This document shows positions 5,767-10,763 of a stretch of 10,763 bases of DNA, piece after piece. The notes under the pieces are model-generated. The model was not told the origin of the DNA, searched no databases, and worked only from the letters and a program-made list of their open reading frames with translations. Source of the stretch: an uncultured Oscillospiraceae bacterium (GTDB lineage Bacteria > Bacillota > Clostridia > Oscillospirales > Acutalibacteraceae); assembly GCA_900555805.1 (NCBI GenBank), contig USMJ01000016.1:1-10763 (forward strand), in the 5' to 3' direction. How positions within the stretch are numbered: position 1 is the first letter of the stretch; every line of letters starts with the position of its first letter. The translations under genes were made by a program, and so were the position numbers.

Positions 5767-6741
5767 TTACGCGTTGTGAACGTCAGCAGTTTCCGCCTTA
5801 ACATGTTTATTAAGGAACTCGTCAACTCTGTTCCAATATTCCTCATGGAACCAGTGAGACGAAACGGCATGTTCCGCTCCCTTGATAACATACTTCTCTT
5901 TCTCTGCCGTGCAGGCGTCGTATACCTTATCAAGATTTTCGAACTTTACGAAGTCGTCCTTGTCGCCGTGCATGAAGAGCGTCGGCGTCTTCGACTTTTT
6001 GAGCTGTTCGATCGAGGAAGCCTCTTTGAAGCTGAAGCCGTTGAAAATTCTGTTGACAAAGCTTGCTGCAGGCATCGAGATAGCAGGAGGTATGTGGTAC
6101 TTGTCTCTTGACTGATCTTCGAATATCTGATAAACGCTGCTGAAGCCGCAGTCCTCGACGGCGCAAATAACATTTTCGGGCAACTTTTCGCCCGTTGCCA
6201 TCATAGTCGTCGCCGCACCCATTGAAACGCCGTGAAGAACGATCTGAGCGTTCGGACAGATCGAGACTATGTAGTTCGCCCAGTCAACGATCTCAAGTCT
6301 GTCGAGCCAGCCCATTGATACCCAGTCGGTCTCGCTGTTGCCGTGACCTCTGAGGTCGGGGATTATAACATTGTATCCTCTGTTGTAGTATTCCATGGCG
6401 TAGCTTGACATTTCACGGTTGATATTCGTCCAGCCGTGAATGACGATAGCCCATTTGTCGCCGTCATTCTTGAAGAACTGAGCATGAAGCCTCTTTCCCT
6501 TTTCGTGAGAGGGGATAAGTATTTCCTCATGCGGAGTTTCGTCAAACCATTTGTAGCCGTTGATGAGATTGATGTTGTCGGCGTTCCTTTCGAAGAGCGA
6601 ATTCTTACACGGTACCTTCGGGTCTTCTCTTCTCTTCGGGCCGAGAGCTATTTTGAAAAAAACAAGTCCCAGCAGAAAGTCGAGCAAAAGCAAGACCGCA
6701 ATAACGACCAGCACAATAATGATAACAGTAGTAGTGTTCAT
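5767..6741 (-). CDS. Membrane-anchored alpha/beta hydrolase
   Basis: A 324-residue alpha/beta hydrolase with an uncleaved N-terminal membrane anchor (about residues 5-30, run of Val, Ile and Leu). The catalytic set is complete: HGW at 102-104 for the oxyanion hole, LRGHG (130-134), nucleophile Ser173 in GVSMG (171-175), acid Asp262 in HGDKD (258-262) and His291 in AEHA. Such proteins are usually esterases, lipases or peptidases of broad specificity; the substrate is not evident. The anchor followed by a basic GPKRRE stretch at 34-39 suggests that the catalytic domain may face the cytoplasm, which is inference from the positive-inside rule. AGGAG lies 10 nt before the ATG, and the gene has its own promoter, so it is monocistronic. 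Confidence 0.88.
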   Translation of the reverse strand: MNTTTVIIIVLVVIAVLLLLDFLLGLVFFKIALGPKRREDPKVPCKNSLFERNADNINLINGYKWFDETPHEEILIPSHEKGKRLHAQFFKNDGDKWAIVIHGWTNINREMSSYAMEYYNRGYNVIIPDLRGHGNSETDWVSMGWLDRLEIVDWANYIVSICPNAQIVLHGVSMGAATTMMATGEKLPENVICAVEDCGFSSVYQIFEDQSRDKYHIPPAISMPAASFVNRIFNGFSFKEASSIEQLKKSKTPTLFMHGDKDDFVKFENLDKVYDACTAEKEKYVIKGAEHAVSSHWFHEEYWNRVDEFLNKHVKAETADVHNA

Positions 6742-6774
6742 AGATTGTATTCTCCTTGTTTAAAGTTTGCATTG

Positions 6775-6803
6775 ATTATACATCATAAGGACACGAAAAT
6801 CAA
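6775..6803 (-). promoter_or_regulatory. Promoter of the alpha/beta hydrolase gene
   Basis: Reading minus, TTGATT (6798-6803) is followed after 17 bp by a perfect TATAAT (6775-6780). The start would lie near 6768, about 27 nt before the ATG. Confidence 0.75.
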
Positions 6804-6814
6804 TATTACCGCTC

Positions 6815-6843
6815 TTTACTTTTACGGTTAGATGTGCTAAAAT
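6815..6843 (+). promoter_or_regulatory. Promoter of the YerC-like regulator and methyltransferase operon
   Basis: TTTACT (6815-6820, 4 of 6) and TAAAAT (6838-6843, 5 of 6) are 17 bp apart. The start near 6850 leaves about 46 nt before the ATG at 6896. It stands divergently, only 12 bp from the hydrolase -35 box, so a protein bound here could affect both. Confidence 0.55.
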
Positions 6844-6895
6844 ATGAAAGCGAAGGAAACTCAAATTAAAGTGATAAAGCATCGGAGGATACATA

Positions 6896-7189
6896 ATGAG
6901 CGGTTTAAATGACAAAAATCTGGATTTTTTGTATGAAACCATTTTACTTCTTCAGACCAAAGAGGAAGTTCAGAAATACTTTTCGGATCTTTGCACGATT
7001 CCTGAATTGAAGGTCATCTCTCAAAGAGCGGTTGTAGCGAAAATGCTCGACGAGAAGAGCAACTATCAGGATATCGTCGAGAAAACCGGAGCTTCGACGG
7101 CAACCATAAGCCGAGTGAACAGGTCGTTGCAGTACGGCGCCGGCGGGTACGAAATAATATTTTCACGCCTCGAAGGCAACGAGAAATAA
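6896..7189 (+). CDS. YerC/YecD-family TrpR-related DNA-binding protein
   Basis: A 97-residue protein matching the small TrpR-related YerC/YecD family of Firmicutes in length and pattern. The N-terminal half is helical (LYETILLLQTKEEVQKYFSDL), followed by IPELKVISQRAVVAKML and a helix-turn-helix at about 55-77 (NYQDIVEKTGASTATISRVN). The end RSLQYGAGGYEIIFSRL is also typical. The family is thought to act as transcription regulators; their ligand and target genes are generally not known, and none can be read here. GGAGG is 7 nt before the ATG. Its promoter region is shared with the divergent hydrolase gene, so autoregulation or hydrolase control is possible. The methyltransferase start follows 11 nt after its stop. 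Confidence 0.9.
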   Translation: MSGLNDKNLDFLYETILLLQTKEEVQKYFSDLCTIPELKVISQRAVVAKMLDEKSNYQDIVEKTGASTATISRVNRSLQYGAGGYEIIFSRLEGNEK

Positions 7190-7200
7190 GAGGTAAAACT

Positions 7201-7989
7201 ATGACAGCTTACGGCAACCTCGCTCAATTTTACGACAGGCTGACGGATAACGGCGAATACGCAAAAAGATGCGACTATATAACGGATCTCCTCTCTGAAA
7301 ACGGCGTCAGTGGGGGGATTTTGCTTGACCTCGCTTGCGGAACGGGAAATTTCAGCGAGCTTTTCCGTCAAAAAGGATTCGATGTTATCGGCGTCGATAT
7401 TTCGCCCGATATGCTCGCCTGCGCCATGGAAAAAAGCTACGACAAGGGGCTTGACATACTTTATCTCTGTCAGGATATGGCGGAGCTTGACCTATACGGA
7501 ACGATAAACTGCGCCGTCTGCACACTCGACAGCTTCAACCATGTCACCGAGCCAGACAGCGTCAGAAAAGCTATCAAAAAGGTCGGTCTTTTTATGGAAA
7601 AGGGCGGCGTGTTCATCTTTGACGTCAACACAAGATATAAACATCGCGAAGTGCTCGCGAACAACACATTTGTCTATGATCTGGACGAAGTTTTCTGTGT
7701 TTGGCAGAACACGCTCGACGCAGAAACTGACCGTGTACACATAGACATAGACCTGTTCGCGCCCGACGAAAACGGAAAATATGACCGCCTTGAGGAAAGC
7801 TTCGACGAGGTCATCTATGACCGCGAAACGCTTGAGGCGTGGCTGAAAAAATACGGGTTTGAGACCGTCGGCGTCTATGAGGAGTTCACGCGCGAAAGCG
7901 TTAAGCCCGACACGCAGAGAGCCGTGTTCGTCTGTAAGAAGATCAAGCAGACCAACGGCTTTTTCAATGGAATTTTGAGTAGCCTGTAA
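7201..7989 (+). CDS. Class I SAM-dependent methyltransferase (YqeM-like)
   Basis: A 262-residue Rossmann-fold methyltransferase. SAM-binding motif I is LDLACGTGNF (42-51), the acidic residue binding the ribose is Asp66 in GVDIS, and a later acidic/aromatic motif is CTLDSFNHV (107-115). The N-terminal YGNLAQFYDRL pattern resembles YqeM-type enzymes of Firmicutes. The substrate is unknown; small molecules or RNA are both possible. AAGAGG stands 7 nt before the ATG, partly inside the end of the preceding gene, so the two are probably one operon. Just after its stop begins a 200-nt non-coding stretch with the cloverleaf element; no ordinary terminator with a T-run is seen there, so readthrough into hslO is possible. 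Confidence 0.88.
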   Translation: MTAYGNLAQFYDRLTDNGEYAKRCDYITDLLSENGVSGGILLDLACGTGNFSELFRQKGFDVIGVDISPDMLACAMEKSYDKGLDILYLCQDMAELDLYGTINCAVCTLDSFNHVTEPDSVRKAIKKVGLFMEKGGVFIFDVNTRYKHREVLANNTFVYDLDEVFCVWQNTLDAETDRVHIDIDLFAPDENGKYDRLEESFDEVIYDRETLEAWLKKYGFETVGVYEEFTRESVKPDTQRAVFVCKKIKQTNGFFNGILSSL

Positions 7990-8017
7990 GTATGTGCTCA
8001 GCATAATCTGTGCAGCG

Positions 8018-8105
8018 GCGGCGGGCGGACAGAACCGGCTTCGCCGGTTCTGTCGAAACTCGGCAAAGCCGAATTTCGCGATGCGAAGCATCGCACGCCC
8101 GCCGC
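8018..8105. repeat. 88-nt cloverleaf of nested inverted repeats (unassigned)
   Basis: An outer 10-bp perfect stem (GCGGCGGGCG, 8018-8027, with 8096-8105) encloses three hairpins set end to end without a spacer base. Hairpin 1, 8028-8054: 12 perfect pairs, TTC loop. Hairpin 2, 8055-8077: 9 of 10 pairs with one C·A mismatch, AAA loop. Hairpin 3, 8078-8094: GCGATGC/GCATCGC, 7 perfect pairs, GAA loop. Only A8095 is unpaired in the junction. It is not tRNA-like: loops are three bases and no T-arm or acceptor end is present. It contains no ORF of its own and no T-run. A REP-like or MITE-like extragenic element is the best guess; function is unknown. The rest of 7990-8189 shows no other clear feature. 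Confidence 0.75.
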
Positions 8106-8189
8106 AAACTGACCGTAAGCACAAACCGTATATCGGCGCCCAAACCTACACGCAAGGGATACGAAGATACCAAAAAAGGAGCGAAAAAC

Positions 8190-9071
8190 ATGGGAAAATC
8201 AGTCAGATGCATTTCAAAAGACGGAACACTGACCGTGACAGCAATAGATTCGACGGACATCGTCGAAAAAATGAGACAGATTCATCAGACTTCGCCCGTT
8301 ACGAGCGCCGCCCTCGGCAGACTTATGACAGCGGCGAGCATGATGGGCGCGACGCTTAAGAGCGATGACTGCAGCGTCACATTGAGAATAAGAGGCGGCG
8401 GCCCGGCAGGAACGGTCATGGCTGTCTCCGACTGGCAGGGCAATGTCAGAGGTTATGTTCAGGACCCGACGGTCGAGCTTCCGCTCAACAATAAGGGAAA
8501 ACTCGATGTCAGCGGCGCTGTCGGAACGGACGGCGAGCTGACCGTTATAAAAGACATCGGCATGAAAGAGCCCTACGTCGGTCAGGTGCCGATAGTTTCG
8601 GGCGAGATCGCCGAAGATATAACCTCATATTTTTTCACAAGCGAACAAATTCCGACCGTGTGCGCCCTCGGCGTTCTGGTTGACAGAGATCGCTCGATCA
8701 AGGCGGCGGGCGGCTTCCTCATCCAGCTTTTGCCGACCGCTCTTGACGACACGATAACTTCCGTCGAAAGATGCATAAAGGATATCAAACCCGTGACGAC
8801 CATGCTTTCGGGCGGAATGACCCCCGAAGAAATATGCCGCCATGTTCTGAGCAAATTCGAAATTGAGGTTCTCGACGAATCCGAACCCGAATATCGCTGT
8901 ACGTGTTCGCGGCAGCGTGTGGAAAATGCACTGATCGGAACCGGAATTGTGTCGCTCGAGGAAATGGCTCAGGACGATAACACCGAAGTCTGCTGCCAAT
9001 TCTGCAATAAGAAATATAATTTCACTTCCGACGACATAAAGAAGCTGATAAAGACGGCGACATCGAAATGA
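8190..9071 (+). CDS. hslO: Redox-regulated chaperone Hsp33
   Basis: Hsp33 is a cytoplasmic holdase chaperone activated when oxidation releases its zinc and forms disulfides. The 293 residues match the family length. The substrate-binding domain shows TSPVTSAALGRLMTAA (34-49), RIRGGGPAGT (67-75) and YVGQVPIVSGEIAEDI (129-144, family hallmark). The C-terminal zinc switch is complete: Cys237-x-Cys239 and Cys269-x-x-Cys272, with an extra Cys268 beside them. The ATG at 8190 is chosen because AGGAG is 8 nt upstream and the protein then starts at the normal N-terminus; an open frame reaching back to 8010 runs through the cloverleaf DNA and has no homology to Hsp33. Its stop overlaps the next start. 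Confidence 0.96.
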   Translation: MGKSVRCISKDGTLTVTAIDSTDIVEKMRQIHQTSPVTSAALGRLMTAASMMGATLKSDDCSVTLRIRGGGPAGTVMAVSDWQGNVRGYVQDPTVELPLNNKGKLDVSGAVGTDGELTVIKDIGMKEPYVGQVPIVSGEIAEDITSYFFTSEQIPTVCALGVLVDRDRSIKAAGGFLIQLLPTALDDTITSVERCIKDIKPVTTMLSGGMTPEEICRHVLSKFEIEVLDESEPEYRCTCSRQRVENALIGTGIVSLEEMAQDDNTEVCCQFCNKKYNFTSDDIKKLIKTATSK

Positions 9072-10054
9072 TAAAGCTCACATATCCCGATTATTATGAT
9101 AAGTTCGCCTGTATAGCCGACAAATGCGAACTGACCTGCTGCGCGGCGTGGGAGATCGTCGTTGACAGCGAAAGTGAAACGCGGTACCGAAACGAAAAAT
9201 CTTCGATAGGGGAGAAGCTTCGCGAATGTATGGTCTTTGACGGCGAGGACACGATCTTCCGCCCGATAAACGGAAGATGCCAGTTCCTCGACGGTAAAAA
9301 TCTCTGCGAGATATACAAAGCTTTAGGCGAGCAAGCATTGTGCTGTACCTGCGCTAAGTATCCGAGATTTGACACCGATTTCGGCGGCAGGAGAGAACTC
9401 GGACTTTCGGTTTCCTGCCCGACGGCGGCGAAGCTGATATTATGCGGCGAGGATTTCCCTGAATATCTCATCAAAGAGGAAAACGCCGAACCCGAAATAA
9501 ATTCGACGGACCCCGAGTTGTATTTTAGCATGATATCAGCGAGAAAGCATATTCTCAATATCATCAGAACAAGCGAAACAATACCGTCTGCGTTTGATGA
9601 GATACTTGAATTTTCTGGGAAGCTTCAAAAGCTGATGAATTCAGAAGATCTGTATAATAAGACGGAAAAGCTGATGCAAAAGCGATTGAAGCCGAAAAGC
9701 CGAACTTACGGTAATTACCTGAAAGAGCTTGTGCCGCTCGAACAGCTCAGCCCCGACACCCATGCGCTCATATGCGAAAAAATAAACGACGCGCCCGATT
9801 TTAACGATCAGGCGCATATGCTCAAACGGCTGTTTGAATACTATATATACAGGTATTTTTCTTCCGCCGTTTTTGATAAAGACGTTCTGTCGCCCGTGGG
9901 CTTTGCCGTGTTTTCGGCCGCCTGCGTTGCGGCGATGCTCCTCGAAAATCCAAGCGAGAGCGACGTCATAAACGCCGCCGCGGCATATTCGAGAGAGGTC
10001 GAACATTCACAGGAAAATTTAGACAAAATAAAAAAGATATCCCGAAAACTGTGA
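9068..10054 (+). CDS. Cysteine-rich FliB-like protein (flagellin lysine-N-methylase family)
   Basis: A 328-residue protein with the conserved cysteine-rich N-terminal part of the FliB/YkgJ-type family: Cys15, Cys20, Cys24, Cys25 in FACIADKCELTCC, then W.I.VD, Cys71 and Cys80 in GRCQFLDGKNLC, Cys92/93/95 in LCCTCAKYPR, and Cys117. The family is thought to bind Fe-S or metal clusters; FliB itself is needed for lysine methylation of flagellin, but many members occur without that context, and no flagellar gene is in view. The C-terminal half is helical with few Cys. It starts inside the hslO stop (ATGA, 4-nt overlap), indicating translational coupling. Its last codons form the left arm of a terminator. 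Actual substrate here is unknown. Confidence 0.78.
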   Translation: MIKLTYPDYYDKFACIADKCELTCCAAWEIVVDSESETRYRNEKSSIGEKLRECMVFDGEDTIFRPINGRCQFLDGKNLCEIYKALGEQALCCTCAKYPRFDTDFGGRRELGLSVSCPTAAKLILCGEDFPEYLIKEENAEPEINSTDPELYFSMISARKHILNIIRTSETIPSAFDEILEFSGKLQKLMNSEDLYNKTEKLMQKRLKPKSRTYGNYLKELVPLEQLSPDTHALICEKINDAPDFNDQAHMLKRLFEYYIYRYFSSAVFDKDVLSPVGFAVFSAACVAAMLLENPSESDVINAAAAYSREVEHSQENLDKIKKISRKL

Positions 10055-10071
10055 TCGGGATATCTGTTTTT
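10035..10071. terminator. Bidirectional terminator embedded in the 3' end of the FliB-like gene
   Basis: An 11-bp perfect stem AGATATCCCGA/TCGGGATATCT (10035-10045 with 10055-10065) has a 9-nt loop that contains the TGA stop codon. Plus reading is followed by GTTTTTTTA; minus reading by TTTTTTATTTTG. The left arm is coding sequence. Confidence 0.93.
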
Positions 10072-10608
10072 TTATTTGATTTCGCTGAAATTTTCCATAG
10101 TGATCTCCGTTTCGATCCGCGGAATCCTGACGCTCAGGATTTTTCCGTCGCCGTCGAAGCGAAGTTCAAATCCGCCGTAGCTCGTTTCGCCGTTATAGAC
10201 CCAAACGCCGTTCTCCTGCCTTGCAGAAATTTCTTCAAGTGAAAAAGTTCTGTCGAGAATTTTCATAATAGCGTCCGCGAAATGCTTAGTCAGCTGCGTT
10301 TTGCTGTCGTCAAGGCTCATTTTAAGCCCCTTGAACGACACCGAATAAACGCCGCCTTGATACTCAAGCTCAAGCCCGTCAAGCTCTGCCGGCTCTTTGA
10401 CCGTCAGAACCGAACTTTCGTCCGTTCGCCTAAGGCGGCAAAGATAATTTCCCCGCCCCGAAACGACCCTCATATCACACTCGAAGTTTTTTATAAGTAC
10501 GGGCGAATCCGTGCTCGACGGAGCCGAGCAACCGAAAAACAGCGCCGCAATAAACGCAAGCGTGATGATCAAAGCGGAAAATCTGAGAGTCTTTTTTGAA
10601 ACGGACAT
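10072..10608 (-). CDS. Putative lipoprotein, function unknown
   Basis: A 178-residue protein with a typical lipoprotein signal: basic N-terminus (SKKTLRF), hydrophobic core (SALIITLAFIAALFF) and Cys27 in LFFGCSA, then a Ser/Thr/Pro linker. After lipidation it would sit on the outer face of the cytoplasmic membrane. The mature part is rich in alternating strand patterns (ECDMRVVSGRGNYLCRLRR, LELEYQGGVYSVSFKGLKM, GGFELRFDGDGKILSVRI) that recall LolA/LppX-like beta folds, which is inference only. AAGGGTGA stands 7 nt before the ATG. It lies 31 bp downstream of an NAD(P)H-hydrate dehydratase gene in the same direction, likely in one transcript, and its stop codon abuts the shared terminator. Confidence 0.8.
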   Translation of the reverse strand: MSVSKKTLRFSALIITLAFIAALFFGCSAPSSTDSPVLIKNFECDMRVVSGRGNYLCRLRRTDESSVLTVKEPAELDGLELEYQGGVYSVSFKGLKMSLDDSKTQLTKHFADAIMKILDRTFSLEEISARQENGVWVYNGETSYGGFELRFDGDGKILSVRIPRIETEITMENFSEIK

Positions 10609-10639
10609 AAAATCACCCTTATCGAAGCGAGTTCGTCGC

Positions 10640-10763
10640 TTATTCGAAGTCGGCGAGTACCTTTGAAAGACTGCATAACATGTCGCTGGGCAACATTCCT
10701 CTGACGCTGTCGCGCGCGCTGACGGATTCGCCGAGATAGCCGTGAATATATACGGCGGCGCTT
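10640..10763 (-). CDS. nnrD: ADP-dependent NAD(P)H-hydrate dehydratase, C-terminal end
   Basis: Only the last 40 residues are present; the gene begins beyond the window. The frame reads SAAVYIHGYLGESVSAR, then GMLPSDMLCSLSKVLADFE and TAA. It matches the conserved end of the NnrD (YjeF C-terminal, ribokinase-like) family, whose usual pattern is VYLHG-AGD-A, then ML-SD--E-LP-VL. The enzyme dehydrates damaged NAD(P)H hydrate back to NAD(P)H using ADP, a metabolite-repair role in the cytoplasm. Whether this is a stand-alone NnrD or a bifunctional epimerase-dehydratase cannot be seen. The usual AGDLAA segment reads YLGESV here, a mild divergence. Confidence 0.8.
   Translation of the reverse strand, partial: SAAVYIHGYLGESVSARDSVRGMLPSDMLCSLSKVLADFE

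Noticed and set aside
8018..8105. tRNA gene or integron attC site as an explanation of the cloverleaf
   Set aside because: All arms have 3-base loops, there is no T-loop, anticodon arm or CCA-type acceptor, and no attC R-box pattern or integrase gene is seen.
8010..8189. N-terminal extension of hslO (open frame from 8010)
   Set aside because: It translates the inverted-repeat DNA, has no Hsp33-like sequence, and a good RBS with ATG at 8190 gives the normal N-terminus.
7724..8236. Repeated ACTGACCGT words (7726, 8108, 8228) as target-site duplications or iterons
   Set aside because: Two copies are ordinary codons for Leu-Thr-Val in different genes, and spacing and flanks do not match; chance and codon preference suffice.
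10625..10641. Hairpin AAGCGA-GTTCG-TCGCTT between nnrD and the lipoprotein gene as a terminator
   Set aside because: The stem is only 6 bp and no T-run follows in the direction of transcription.

Overview
The window looks like a chromosomal segment of a Firmicutes genome, most likely a Clostridia member of the Oscillospiraceae/Ruminococcaceae type. The grounds are strong AGGAGG-type ribosome binding sites, sigma-A-like promoters, a YerC/TrpR-family regulator, Hsp33, a short malic enzyme, mid-range GC content and short intrinsic terminators shared by converging genes. Taxonomy is inferred from gene content only. I see no phage, IS, CRISPR, rRNA or tRNA gene.

Layout. (1) 1-281: 3' end of tsaD (tRNA t6A synthesis), converging through a shared terminator on a minus-strand pair (334-1301) that encodes a one-helix membrane protein and a propeller-like protein of unknown role. 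(2) 1302-1697: divergent control region with a minus promoter and a structured leader for the unknown pair, and a strong plus promoter, AATTGT repeats and a possible attenuator for glpK. (3) 1698-5628: glycerol kinase, an Ldh_2-family malate/lactate dehydrogenase and a malic enzyme, all on plus with strong RBSs and codon use suggesting high expression. The last two enzymes could form the malate leg of a PEP/oxaloacetate to pyruvate bypass. (4) 5644-6741: shared terminator, then a membrane-anchored alpha/beta hydrolase on minus with its own promoter. (5) 6815-7989: YerC-like regulator and a SAM-dependent methyltransferase in one operon. (6) 7990-8189: intergenic stretch holding an 88-nt DNA cloverleaf, the most unusual structure in the window. 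(7) 8190-10054: hslO (Hsp33) coupled by a 4-nt overlap to a cysteine-rich FliB-like protein. (8) 10035-10763: terminator embedded in the end of the preceding gene, then a minus-strand lipoprotein and the 3' end of an NAD(P)H-hydrate dehydratase gene.

Most of the genes are ordinary core metabolism or housekeeping. Novelty is concentrated in the non-coding DNA: the cloverleaf at 8018-8105, the leader with mutually exclusive stems at 1368-1436, and the glpK leader. All structure claims come from base-by-base pairing by eye; no folding program or database search was run.
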